DNA from: Planctomycetota bacterium
GTDB taxonomy: Bacteria; Planctomycetota; UBA8742; UBA2392
Direction of reading: 5' to 3'
Assembly: GCA_020848275.1 (NCBI GenBank)
Contig: JADLAK010000011.1
Coordinates: 1-60,629 of the forward strand
Length of the DNA stretch: 60,629 nucleotides
A program made the position numbers and the translations under genes. This document shows positions 34,758 to 43,228 of this stretch, in pieces. The number at the start of each line of letters is the position of its first letter. The first letter of the stretch is position 1. The notes below the pieces were generated by a model. The model had not been told where the DNA came from. It ran no database searches and was given only the letters and a program-made list of their open reading frames with translations.

Positions 34758-34828
34758 TGTGGCGCGGACATTCTTGTCCGCGCGGGCGGCGCAGCCGCCC
34801 GAATTCGCGCCGTAAAAAACGCGCCACA
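34758..34828. repeat. Three-stem intergenic palindrome
   Basis: The outer arms TGTGGCGCG (34758-34766) and CGCGCCACA (34820-34828) are perfect complements. Inside are a 9-bp hairpin GCGCGGACA/TGTCCGCGC (34762-34783, sharing bases with the outer stem) and a 7-bp hairpin GGGCGGC/GCCGCCC (34784-34800). The outer and first inner stem cannot both form fully. There is no U-tract on the exit side. It lies between two leftward genes. Confidence 0.75.
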
Positions 34829-34859
34829 AGAAATCAGGGGCGCCCACCCCTTCAAGAAA

Positions 34860-37100
34860 TTACTCCTGCCGGACCGTCCCTAACCCCATTAGCAGCGAAA
34901 GTGCCAGCATGATCGCGCACAGCACCAGTGTGATCACCGTGGTCACTCCCATCGCCGGCTCGGGCCGCAGCAACGTGCGACCCTGGAGCAATGTGTGCGT
35001 CAGCGCCACGCGGATGCGGCGCGCCTCCGGCGCGTGCGCGCCCCAGGTTGTGCGCATGTCGTCCACCAGCGCCGCGATCAAATGCGGCGCGCTCGCGTCC
35101 GGCGCGTCGATCAAGGCATTCAGCCGTGGCCCCCCCAACCGCGTATGGATGGCGCGCAGGCGTTCCATGAAAATCCCCATGTCGCGGGGCTGGCCGTTGA
35201 CCATGATCTCAATCAGTTGTTGCGCCTGCGACGTCTGCGGGATCATCGCCGAGTACTCAAGTTGCAACGCCTCGACGCTGCTGTCGGCAAGCGTCAGCAC
35301 GGCAATGCCGTCGGCCAACTGCGCACCCGCAAGCCTGCGCGCGATCTCCTCGGCCTTGGGATCTTCGCGCGCCGACAGGCGCTGCTTGATGCGCTCATGC
35401 CATAACACCAGGTCGGGGCGACTTCCCGGGCGAGGGCGGGCGTCAATCAGGTCGGCGACGATCTCCGCTCGAAGCAGCGCGCGCTCCGCGGCGGCGGGCT
35501 GGCCCATCAATTGTTCAAAGCGCCGGTCCAGCGGCGACAACTGCTCGACGGGCGTCGGCGGCTTGACTTCCTGCGCCTGCGCGAGCACTGTTCCTCCCAG
35601 CATCAGCAACACCGCCGCGGCTGCCGCCACAGGCGCCAACCGTTGCGTGCGCCGGTCTCGCGGCGGCGGCGTTAGCGAGCCCGCCCACATCAGGCCAAAA
35701 CCGACCGCGAGGCCTCCCAGCGCTAATCCATGTTCACGATGGGTGACGGCAGCGACGGCCACGACCGCGACCAGCGCCGGGCGCACGAAGTTCAGCGCAT
35801 ACCAGAAATGCCACTGCTGCATGCGGGGCCCCGAGGACTCAAAGGCGATGCTCGATACGCGAATGCCGCCGCCGGAACGTTTGGCGACCGCCAGACGCAT
35901 CAGCGAAAGCAGCGCGGGCAGCACCCCGATCAACGGCCACCACCACTCGCTGACGCCGCGAAGGTACGAGGCGGCCAGCCCGCCGATACTGATCAACGCC
36001 CCGCCGACGCCCAGCCAGAAGTGGCGGCTGCGCCCGTAGGCTGGTTTCCAGTTTCCGCCAAGCAGCAGGCACGCGGCGCCAAAGCAACATGCGATCACCA
36101 CCATCACGCACCACACCAGCGTGATGCGCACGGGCGAGGGCACGAATTGCGGCGGCCAGCCCGCGAAAAGCTTTTCGCGCAGGCCCGGCAGCTCCGCCAG
36201 CGTCGGCACGAGGTCCAGTGCGAGGATGCCCGGGTATGCGTGCCCCGGCTGGGGGATCACGCCCTGTTCCATGCACACCGCGCACAGCAGCATCAGCGCC
36301 GCCATGCCTGTCAGCGCCGTGAAGAAGGCCGTCCCGCACAGCAAAATTCGCGCCTCGCGACCGATTTCCGCCCGCGCGGGCAGGCCCTTGCCCGCCGCCG
36401 AAATCACACCCGATTGCGCGCCGACGGCAAGCAGCGCCAGCGCCGCGGCGTCCGACCACATGCGCGCGTCGCCCAGTGCCGACAATCGCACAGGCGCCGC
36501 AAGCGCTGCAAGGCCGCTGGGCCCGTCGAGCCAGAATGCCGCGCCGATGGCAAGCAAAAGCAGCACACAAAACAGCATGATCATCGGCGTGCCAAGCCAC
36601 GACAGGGCCGCCAGCCGCCGCTTCAGGCCCACGAACACCATCACCAGCATCAATATCGCCGTCAGTTCCGCGCCGGTGACAAGTTCATTGGCGCCAAGCC
36701 CGCCGATGCCATGCCAGCCCGCGGTAACTTGCGAAAGTTCTTCGGTTCGCAGCCGCGGGGCCAGGCCTTCCATGCGCCCTTCCGCGGCGACCAGAAACCA
36801 GCCCGCCGCCTGCGCCGCCATGTACATCAGGCCTGCGACGAGGCACAGCCGCAACAGCCATTGCATCGCCAGAGCCGCATCGCCCGAAGGAAGCTCCTGC
36901 TCGCTTTGGCCGGTAGCAAGCGAAAGGCGCACCAGCGGCGTGCCGACAATCCAGATCAGCGCGATGGATAAAGGAAGGAACAGCGCCCCGTGCTCAAGCA
37001 TGCCGCCCGCGACGTAAAACGGCGCACCCAACGCCACCAGGATCATCAGCGTGGTGGTGAGGAAACTCGTGCGGCTGTGCCAGCGTGCGTGGTTGGACAT
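34860..37100 (-). CDS. Divergent SLC6/NSS-like transporter with C-terminal extra domain
   Basis: The 746-residue protein has about 12 membrane segments to residue 515. The N-terminus (HSRTSFLTTTLMILVALGAP ... GALFLPLSIALIWIVGTPLV) and the segments around 150-285 align by eye with bacterial neurotransmitter:sodium symporters such as MhsT, including the long SLC6 loop (GLKRRLAALSWLGTPMIML and DARMWSDAAALALLAVGAQS). The unwound helix-1 glycine motif of true NSS proteins is not conserved, so it may not transport in the standard way. Residues about 520-715 form a soluble helical domain (ERALLRAEIVADLIDARPRP, QQLIEIMVNGQPRDMGIFME), then a last helix near the C-terminus. The combination is unusual. 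No substrate can be named. Confidence 0.6.
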   Translation of the reverse strand: MSNHARWHSRTSFLTTTLMILVALGAPFYVAGGMLEHGALFLPLSIALIWIVGTPLVRLSLATGQSEQELPSGDAALAMQWLLRLCLVAGLMYMAAQAAGWFLVAAEGRMEGLAPRLRTEELSQVTAGWHGIGGLGANELVTGAELTAILMLVMVFVGLKRRLAALSWLGTPMIMLFCVLLLLAIGAAFWLDGPSGLAALAAPVRLSALGDARMWSDAAALALLAVGAQSGVISAAGKGLPARAEIGREARILLCGTAFFTALTGMAALMLLCAVCMEQGVIPQPGHAYPGILALDLVPTLAELPGLREKLFAGWPPQFVPSPVRITLVWCVMVVIACCFGAACLLLGGNWKPAYGRSRHFWLGVGGALISIGGLAASYLRGVSEWWWPLIGVLPALLSLMRLAVAKRSGGGIRVSSIAFESSGPRMQQWHFWYALNFVRPALVAVVAVAAVTHREHGLALGGLAVGFGLMWAGSLTPPPRDRRTQRLAPVAAAAAVLLMLGGTVLAQAQEVKPPTPVEQLSPLDRRFEQLMGQPAAAERALLRAEIVADLIDARPRPGSRPDLVLWHERIKQRLSAREDPKAEEIARRLAGAQLADGIAVLTLADSSVEALQLEYSAMIPQTSQAQQLIEIMVNGQPRDMGIFMERLRAIHTRLGGPRLNALIDAPDASAPHLIAALVDDMRTTWGAHAPEARRIRVALTHTLLQGRTLLRPEPAMGVTTVITLVLCAIMLALSLLMGLGTVRQE

Positions 37101-37117
37101 CGAGACGGATTAAAGCG

Positions 37118-37195
37118 GTTTTAGGTATCGGGTATCAGGTTTTAGGTCGCAAGCAGACGGCTTTTCCTAAAACCCAACACCTGATACCTAATACC
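37118..37195. repeat. Degenerate-repeat hairpin, period 7
   Basis: Left arm (37118-37147) is GG TTTTAGG TATCGGG TATCAGG TTTTAGG; right arm (37166-37195) is CCTAAAA CCCAACA CCTGATA CCTAATA CC. Arms are reverse complements around an 18-base loop. It lies between the divergent SLC6-like and sigma-factor genes. Confidence 0.92.
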
Positions 37196-37320
37196 TTTGA
37201 CAGAACTTACAACACGTAAGTGATGCCGCACAAAGGTTTTGCGTCTGAACAACAATTCCGCCCACTTTCTTGACCCCAATTGTGTCCCTCGCGCATTTCC
37301 GGGGCATGATTGGGGAACTC

Positions 37321-37821
37321 ATGACGCTCGACCACGCTGAAATCATTCGCACGCACCAGGGCGGCGTGTGGCGCTATCTGCGCTTCCTCGGCTGCGATGA
37401 AGCGCACGCCGACGACCTCACGCAGGAAACTTTCGTCAGCGTCCTCACCAAACCCTTCGATTATCGCGGCCGCAACGAAACCAGCGCATACCTCAGGACT
37501 GTCGCGCGCAATTACTTCCTGATGTCCGCCAGAAAAGACAAACGCGTCGTCGCGCTCGACGAAATCGAAGCGCGCGACGAGGCCTTTGCGCACAACACCG
37601 GCGAAGACGACGGTGAGGGTTACCGCGATGCCCTGCGCCGCTGCATGGCGGGCTTGCCCGACCGCGCCCGCAAGGCGCTGGAGATGCAATACACCGACGA
37701 AGCCGGCCGCTCGACCATTGCGGGCGCGCTCGACATGAAGAAGGAAGCGCTCAAGACGTTGCTTCGCCGCGTGAAGGAAGCCCTGCGCGATTGCATCGAA
37801 AAGAGGCTCGCCCGTGCTTGA
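37321..37821 (+). CDS. ECF sigma factor, module 1
   Basis: The 166-residue protein has ECF region 2 (VWRYLRFLGCDEAHADDLTQ then ETFVSVLTKP) and region 4 (SVLP-like LPDRARKALEMQY, STIAGALDMKKEALKTLLRR). It would direct RNA polymerase to a small regulon. The start was placed at ATG 37321, with GGGGA 5 bases upstream; an in-frame ATG at 37306 is the alternative. The stop overlaps by 8 bases the GTG start of the large membrane partner, so the two are translationally coupled. A GTGTCCC motif precedes this start and that of the sister gene at 40277; it may be a shared autoregulated promoter element. Confidence 0.9.
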   Translation: MTLDHAEIIRTHQGGVWRYLRFLGCDEAHADDLTQETFVSVLTKPFDYRGRNETSAYLRTVARNYFLMSARKDKRVVALDEIEARDEAFAHNTGEDDGEGYRDALRRCMAGLPDRARKALEMQYTDEAGRSTIAGALDMKKEALKTLLRRVKEALRDCIEKRLARA

Positions 37822-40153
37822 TCGCCGCGAATTAGACATCGAGTTCATGGATAGTGTTCTCGCCGAGGAGCACGGCGTCATGCGCGACCTCACCGACGTC
37901 ATCCTCAAGCGCATCGCGGCGATCAAGGCCGGGCCGGTAATTCTGCCCGCACCGCGTAAGGCCGCCGCGCCGGCCCCGCGCACCGGCTGGTTTGCTTTCG
38001 CAGCCGCAGCCGCACTGGCGGTGGGAGTGTCGTTCTGGGTTGTGTCTAACAATCCGAGTCGATCCAACGTTGAAACCGCGCGCGTAAACCAGGAGCAGCC
38101 TGTAGCGCCGCCGGCCAGCATCGTTGACCGCAAGAACAACACTCCCACCGTCGCGCCACAACCCAAGGTCGAGCCAAAGGCCGAACCCAAACCCGAACCA
38201 AAGATCGAGCCCACGCCGCTGCCTCAACCCCAGCCAAGGCCTGAGCCCACGCCAACTCCCGAGCCAACACCGGAACCAACGCCGACGCCCGAACACACCC
38301 CGACCCCGGAACCCACGCCCGAGCCTTTCAATACCTCTATCGTTTGCGGCGCCGACAGCAAAGTCAGTGTCAGCGACGGCATCGCGTTGCTCGAGTCGGG
38401 TTGGGCGTTCCTTACTGCCGACACGCCAAGCCTCAATATCGGCGAGTCACACATCCGCGAAGTGAACGGCCGCGTAGTCGCCTGTGTGGGCGGCCCGGCG
38501 ACCCGCAATACCGTGAACGAAATGGAAGCGACGATCAAAGATCTCAATTCAAGGGAGAAAGAAATGCTTCTGGATGCGAAATCATGGATCAAGAAGACGG
38601 GGTTTGCCGTCTGCGTGCTTGCGGGCATCGCGATGCTCGACGGCGCGCAGATCGCAGCCCAGCCGCAGAACCCGGCCAAAGACGCAGTCCAGTTGCCGTG
38701 GACGACCGAGGACGTCAAAGCATTCATCTCCGAAGGCATGCGATTTGTTTACGACCTGCAGAACGACGGCAAATCCATCGGCTGGCGTGAGATACAAGTC
38801 GTCAAGGTGGAAGACAAGACGTTCACGCTCAACACATCGGACTACGACACCGGCGTCCAGCCGTTGAAGTCCGAATACGTTAAGCGCGAATGGAATTATT
38901 TTGAGACCCTTTTCAAGGACTTGAAGGCAAGCGACGTAAAGGTTGCCAGCCAGAAGCTGAAGATCGGGGAGACAACCTTCGATTGCGTTCTCCTGACAAT
39001 CGAACCAACCGACAAGGCGATGAATCCCACGCGCTACACGTTGGCAAAGAAAATGCCGGGCGTATTGGTCAACGTCGAAGTACTGAATAAGAATCGCACG
39101 GGCTCGCCGAAAGTCGTTGAAGCACAGCTGCTGACGTTAGCGCCGCTGGACCTGCAACTGCCCTGGAAGCCCGCCGACGGCCAGAAGTACCTCAATAAGG
39201 GCACGGTCTTGGCTTACACACACAAGAATACGTCTTCGAGAAGCGGTGGTGCCGGCGGCGGGATAAATTTCCCGGGAACCGAAATCAAATACGAGGTCGT
39301 AGTCACGGACGTCAATGAGCAGGGTTACAGCGCTCAAAAGCCGACCGGCTTTTCGTCAAAAATTCTTGGCATGAAGGACTGGACGTACCGGTGGAACGAG
39401 GCGGCCCGAGCCTTTGCAGGCTTCAAGAGCGTGAAGACCTTCTCCGAAAAACTGGTGATCGGCAACACCACCCTCGAATGCATTGTTTTCGAGGCCGAAT
39501 TCAAAGGCGTGGAAGGTTCATACTTCGACCGGGTTTGGGTTTCGAAGTCCCGACCCGGCCTTATAGTGCAGGAGCAGCATCAAGATATAAGCACCCTGGT
39601 TGACGGCGCAAAGTCCATCGAGAGCATCACCACAACATTGACAGCCGTAACACAGCCGGCCGCGTCAAAAAGCGCCAAACTCAGGGCCCCTACTGTCGCT
39701 GACGCTAAGAAATTCATCAGGAAAGACATGCAATTCGAATACGACACGCTCCAACGCGACGCGAGCGGCAAAGAGCGCCGCAGCAAATCCACCATGGAAG
39801 TCGTCGAGGTCAGTGCGGAGGGCTTCTGGGAACGCTGGCGCACTGATGATGAACCCTGGGGTGAAAAAATGTTCTCCAAGTGGGAAGCAGGACTGCCGCC
39901 ATCGCCCGTTCCCAAGGAGTGGATTGACCCCAAGACCACCGACGTAACGGTGACAGTTGGCGGGGAAGACCTGCGCTGCCTTTCGCATGTCCACCGCATG
40001 AAAAAGACGGACAAGGACGCAAAGGGCCTCATGCAGCACCGCAAGGTCTACAGCGCGGACAAACCCGGCATTGAGATTATTGACGAGATTTCCGACCTGG
40101 AAACCAACACAACGTATCTGATGACGCTGGTCAAGATCGTCAACCCGAAGTGA
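37814..40153 (+). CDS. Two-segment membrane partner of ECF sigma factor, module 1 (779 residues)
   Basis: It starts with GTG inside the sigma gene. Residues 1-55 are cytosolic and could bind the sigma factor. They are followed by membrane segment 1 (WFAFAAAAALAVGVSFWVV, 59-77), a Pro-Glu-Thr stalk (EPTPEPTPTPE type, about 112-172), a small beta domain resembling FecR (177-245), a second hydrophobic segment (TGFAVCVLAGIAMLDGAQI, 262-280) and a 490-residue C-terminal part. The last part is three repeats beginning near 294, 448 and 630, each with a VVKVEDKTF-like strand and a KIGETTFDC / VIGNTTLEC / TVGGEDLRC motif, then KMPGVL / SRPGLI / DKPGIE. An internal ribosome-binding site and ATG precede segment 2. 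Role as an anti-sigma factor is inferred from position. Confidence 0.75.
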   Translation: MLDRRELDIEFMDSVLAEEHGVMRDLTDVILKRIAAIKAGPVILPAPRKAAAPAPRTGWFAFAAAAALAVGVSFWVVSNNPSRSNVETARVNQEQPVAPPASIVDRKNNTPTVAPQPKVEPKAEPKPEPKIEPTPLPQPQPRPEPTPTPEPTPEPTPTPEHTPTPEPTPEPFNTSIVCGADSKVSVSDGIALLESGWAFLTADTPSLNIGESHIREVNGRVVACVGGPATRNTVNEMEATIKDLNSREKEMLLDAKSWIKKTGFAVCVLAGIAMLDGAQIAAQPQNPAKDAVQLPWTTEDVKAFISEGMRFVYDLQNDGKSIGWREIQVVKVEDKTFTLNTSDYDTGVQPLKSEYVKREWNYFETLFKDLKASDVKVASQKLKIGETTFDCVLLTIEPTDKAMNPTRYTLAKKMPGVLVNVEVLNKNRTGSPKVVEAQLLTLAPLDLQLPWKPADGQKYLNKGTVLAYTHKNTSSRSGGAGGGINFPGTEIKYEVVVTDVNEQGYSAQKPTGFSSKILGMKDWTYRWNEAARAFAGFKSVKTFSEKLVIGNTTLECIVFEAEFKGVEGSYFDRVWVSKSRPGLIVQEQHQDISTLVDGAKSIESITTTLTAVTQPAASKSAKLRAPTVADAKKFIRKDMQFEYDTLQRDASGKERRSKSTMEVVEVSAEGFWERWRTDDEPWGEKMFSKWEAGLPPSPVPKEWIDPKTTDVTVTVGGEDLRCLSHVHRMKKTDKDAKGLMQHRKVYSADKPGIEIIDEISDLETNTTYLMTLVKIVNPK
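38553..38566 (+). promoter_or_regulatory. Internal ribosome-binding site and ATG in module 1 partner
   Basis: GGGAG (38553-38557) lies 6 bases before an in-frame ATG (38564). Translation from here would give a 529-residue protein starting MLLDAKSWIKKTGFAVCVLA, which looks like a signal peptide with cleavage near IAAQ. The sister gene has the same arrangement at 41541-41555. Confidence 0.55.
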
Positions 40154-40172
40154 CCATGGCCCCACTCACCGG

Positions 40173-40197
40173 AAACCCGCGCCACGGCGCGGGTTTT
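40173..40197 (+). terminator. Intrinsic terminator between the two sigma modules
   Basis: An 11-bp perfect stem (AAACCCGCGCC 40173-40183 with GGCGCGGGTTT 40186-40196) is followed by TTCGC, ending in a short U-run. It lies 20 bases after the module 1 stop, so module 2 is a separate transcription unit. Confidence 0.75.
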
Positions 40198-40276
40198 CGC
40201 ATTTCCGGCTTTTTTCGCGGATTCCGTGTCCCCTTTTTTGGGGGCAGCGCGATTGAGGGCTATGATGGGCAGCCTT

Positions 40277-40777
40277 ATGGCGATGGACACCGCTGAAATC
40301 ATCCGCGTACACCAGCTTTCGGTGTGGCGCTACCTGCGTTTTCTGGGCGCGGGTGAAGCGCTCGCCGACGACCTGACGCAGGAAGTTTTCGTCGCCGTGC
40401 TGTCGCAGCCCTTTGAGTACGAAAACCCCGCGCGCACCAGCGCGTTCTTGCGCACCGTCGCCCGCAACCAGTTCGTGTCCGCCCTGCGCAAACTCAAGCG
40501 CGAAATCTCGCTCGACGACATCAACGCGCGCGAAAGCACTTGGGTCGAAATCTCCGGCGACGATGAGGGCGCCGCGCACCGCGAAGCGCTGGACGGTTGC
40601 CTCGAAAAACTGCCCGAGCGCCCGCGCCACGTCCTGCGCAGCTATTACGGCGGCGATCAGTCGCGCGGCGAGTCTGCAGCAGCGCTGGGCATGACCGACG
40701 AGGCCCTCAAGAAGTTCCTGTGGCGCGTGCGCGAAACCCTGCGCGAGTGTATCGAGCGGAGCCTCGCCCGTGGATAA
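40277..40777 (+). CDS. ECF sigma factor, module 2
   Basis: This 166-residue protein is a paralogue of the factor at 37321: AEIIRVHQLSVWRYLRFLGA against AEIIRTHQGGVWRYLRFLGC, then DDLTQEVFVAVLSQP. Region 4 is also alike (LPERPRHVLRSYYGG, SAAALGMTDEALKKFLWRV). The region-4 recognition helices differ moderately, so the two may read different promoters. Start set at ATG 40277 by analogy with the sister gene; ATGs at 40262 and 40265 are alternatives. The stop overlaps by 8 bases the GTG of the partner gene, exactly as in module 1. Confidence 0.9.
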   Translation: MAMDTAEIIRVHQLSVWRYLRFLGAGEALADDLTQEVFVAVLSQPFEYENPARTSAFLRTVARNQFVSALRKLKREISLDDINARESTWVEISGDDEGAAHREALDGCLEKLPERPRHVLRSYYGGDQSRGESAAALGMTDEALKKFLWRVRETLRECIERSLARG

Positions 40778-43184
40778 CAAGCTTTATCACGACTTCCTGC
40801 GTGATGCCCTGCGCGAGAAATTCAGCGGCCGCAGCGCGCCCGATGTTTCCGCCGCCGTGTTGAAACGTCTTAACAGCCCCGGCCGCCAGACCGGGGGCAA
40901 TGCCAATGGGCGTGCATCAGAAGATTCCTCGGCCCTCGCGGGCTGGGCTGTGCCTAGCCACAACCCCTGGCGCACACGCACCTTTGCGCTGGTTGCGGCG
41001 GCGCTGCTGGTCGCGGTCGCGAGCGTCGTGATCTGGTTCGTGGCCTTCAACAATGCGCCGACGCGTACCGTTGACACCGCTGAGCGCAAGGGCGCCCCAG
41101 TTCAGCCCGCGCCGCCGAAGGAAACACCGTCGGTCAAAGACACGCCCAAGGCCGCGCCGAAAACCGAGCAGCCGAAAGAAGTCCCAAAGGACGTGCCGAC
41201 GCCCGAAACGCCGCCCGTGGTCGAGCCGGAACCCACACCGCAACCGACGCCCGAGCCGACGCCGGAGAAACCACCGGTCGTTGAACCCGAGCCCGCGCCC
41301 ACGCCGCGCAATACTGTCGTCGAAATCCCCGGTGCAAAGAAGACCGAGGCCAACGGCGTAGTCACGCTGGAACGGGGCTGTGTGGTGTTGCTCAGCGATG
41401 CACCCGCGGTAACCGTTGTGGGCGCGCAGATCAAACAAGTCACCGGCCGCGTGGCAGTGAATGTCGGAGGCGTGCCTGCCGACGAAGTGCTGAAAGACGT
41501 CATTACCGTGATGGCGGCAACCCCTGATCCCCTGACAAGCGAGGAGAAGACCATGTTGATGAGCCGCACGAGTTGGCTGTTGAAGACCGGTTTTGCGCTC
41601 TGCGTCCTGAGCGGCGCCGTGATGCTTGACGGCTCGCTGATAGACGCGCAGCGCAAACCCGTTCCGGACCAGCCGCCTTCAGAGCAGGCGCCCTTGCCGG
41701 AAGTTCCGCGTCAACCGGAGGTGGAGAAACCGAAGGAACCACAGCCGGAAGCACCGGTCCAACCGCCGAAAAAGTCCGAGTTCGAGCTGGCGCTTACCGA
41801 GGACGGGAAACAGGTACTGGCCAAGGCTGAGTCCCTCGGCCGCGACGAACGCTTTTATTTCCTCCGCGCCGCCGCCAGCAAATACGCCCAACGCCAATTG
41901 GTCGTTGATCAAAACTACACACGCTCCTATTCGAGTTTTGTCGGCAAGGCCGACCGGGGACTGGTGCTGCTGCCCGACGGTGCGACCCTTGGCGAGAGGG
42001 ACAAAACCCGCCATTTGCCCCACTCCGCCTACCAGTATTCATTTTCAACACGCCTGTATGGCCAATGGTCCCCCCAGGTTGGTTTTTACATGGGAGAGCT
42101 GACCGCCCATTGCGGCGCACTCGATGGCGCGGCGGGACTTGCACCCCTGAAGGTCGCCGCCGACGTCGCCCGCGAATCCGACTGCCCTGAAGAATTCACG
42201 CGCAGTTACGCAACCAAAGACGAGGCAAGGCGGGGCCTGGACCAGGAAAATGAGGGTTCGCGTTACGGCGGCGTGATCGCCCAACGCGGCTATTCCTACG
42301 TGTTGCGCAGCATCCAGATCGGGGGGGAAGATGTCCTGGTTGCCATCAGCGTGGTGGGCAACGACGCGGGCGGAATCACGCTGGCGTGGCGCCTGGTCAA
42401 GCGTTACAGCTCGCCCCGCAAGCCCAACCACCCGGGCACGTGGGGAGCAAACGCGTTGACTGAGGCGCTCCTCGCACTGGAACTCGCCGAACACCAGGCG
42501 ATTTACAATCTCGCCGCACAGTCTCTCACCCATTCGATCAACTCACTTTCCGTGGCCAATGCCGACAACAACTCGGGTACAGCGGTGCTTGTGGGCCGGG
42601 GAGAGATCGAGCAAATCACGGGGCCAATCAAAAACCGCTTTTACGAGGGCTGCTACTATTCATTCCCGCGCCGTACCCACGACTACCAGGACGCGCCTAC
42701 CATCGAGGCCTACACTCGCGCTGACGTCGATACCCTTGAAAACACCTGCAATTTCACGGCGGGATTCGTATGGGACGGCGGTGCGGGCGACATGGGAAAC
42801 TCAGGCGCTGTTGCGCGCCTGCGAAACACGCGGTTTGAGTCGGCGGTTGCGGCTGATTGCCCGCCCCATCTGCGGGCGGAATATCGCGGCAGAGGTTGCC
42901 TGAACAAATTGAAGGACGCGGGCAGCGACTATCTGAAGGACATGGCGGTGCGCGACCGCGAAAACTATATGCGTGACCAACGCAACAGGGTGGGAGATGT
43001 CCTTGCGGTACGATCCATCGACGTCGATGGGGCCAACGCCGGTCACGACGATGGCGAGGCAGGCTCAGTCGATGGTCAAAAGACCGCGCGACACGACACG
43101 CTTAGTGTACTTGTCGTGACGGCGCTGGACGAATTCACCGTCACCGTCAAGTGGAGGATCATCAAGGATTTCAGGAAAAAGTAA
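40770..43184 (+). CDS. Two-segment membrane partner of ECF sigma factor, module 2 (804 residues)
   Basis: The chassis copies module 1: cytosolic residues 1-70, membrane segment 1 (FALVAAALLVAVASVVIWFV, 72-91), Pro-Glu-Thr stalk (PEPTPQPTPEPTPEK, about 110-178), small FecR-like domain (181-248) and segment 2 (TGFALCVLSGAVMLDGSLI, 273-291). After this the C-terminal 510 residues are unrelated to the module 1 payload. They start with a Pro/Glu-rich stretch, then hold two weakly related repeats (VLRSIQIGGEDVLVAISVVG and AVRSIDVDG ... VLVVTALDEF, each ending in a TLAWRLVKRY / TVKWRIIKDF strand). Several Cys residues suggest an extracytoplasmic place. A terminator follows. No catalytic motif is recognised. 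Confidence 0.75.
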   Translation: MDNKLYHDFLRDALREKFSGRSAPDVSAAVLKRLNSPGRQTGGNANGRASEDSSALAGWAVPSHNPWRTRTFALVAAALLVAVASVVIWFVAFNNAPTRTVDTAERKGAPVQPAPPKETPSVKDTPKAAPKTEQPKEVPKDVPTPETPPVVEPEPTPQPTPEPTPEKPPVVEPEPAPTPRNTVVEIPGAKKTEANGVVTLERGCVVLLSDAPAVTVVGAQIKQVTGRVAVNVGGVPADEVLKDVITVMAATPDPLTSEEKTMLMSRTSWLLKTGFALCVLSGAVMLDGSLIDAQRKPVPDQPPSEQAPLPEVPRQPEVEKPKEPQPEAPVQPPKKSEFELALTEDGKQVLAKAESLGRDERFYFLRAAASKYAQRQLVVDQNYTRSYSSFVGKADRGLVLLPDGATLGERDKTRHLPHSAYQYSFSTRLYGQWSPQVGFYMGELTAHCGALDGAAGLAPLKVAADVARESDCPEEFTRSYATKDEARRGLDQENEGSRYGGVIAQRGYSYVLRSIQIGGEDVLVAISVVGNDAGGITLAWRLVKRYSSPRKPNHPGTWGANALTEALLALELAEHQAIYNLAAQSLTHSINSLSVANADNNSGTAVLVGRGEIEQITGPIKNRFYEGCYYSFPRRTHDYQDAPTIEAYTRADVDTLENTCNFTAGFVWDGGAGDMGNSGAVARLRNTRFESAVAADCPPHLRAEYRGRGCLNKLKDAGSDYLKDMAVRDRENYMRDQRNRVGDVLAVRSIDVDGANAGHDDGEAGSVDGQKTARHDTLSVLVVTALDEFTVTVKWRIIKDFRKK
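41541..41555 (+). promoter_or_regulatory. Internal ribosome-binding site and ATG in module 2 partner
   Basis: GAGGAG (41541-41546) lies 6 bases before an in-frame ATG (41553). Translation from here would give a 543-residue protein starting MLMSRTSWLLKTGFALCVLS, again like a signal peptide with a cleavage site near IDAQ. It is at the position equivalent to 38553-38566. Confidence 0.55.
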
Positions 43185-43197
43185 GGCGCGTGATGCG

Positions 43198-43226
43198 GCG
43201 GGGCGGCGGTCGCCGCCCCGCTTTTC
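43198..43226 (+). terminator. Intrinsic terminator of sigma module 2
   Basis: A perfect 10-bp stem, GCGGGGCGGC (43198-43207) with GCCGCCCCGC (43212-43221), GGTC loop, followed by TTTT. It lies 14 bases after the stop of the large partner gene and just before the MITE-like element. Confidence 0.9.
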
Positions 43227-43228
43227 AC

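Noticed and set aside
34741..34859. Intrinsic terminator for the SLC6-like gene
   Set aside because: The hairpins lack a U-tract on the minus-strand exit side; listed as a palindromic repeat instead.
37800..37830. A frameshift between sigma factor and partner in module 1
   Set aside because: The 8-base overlap with a GTG start recurs exactly in module 2, so it is normal translational coupling.
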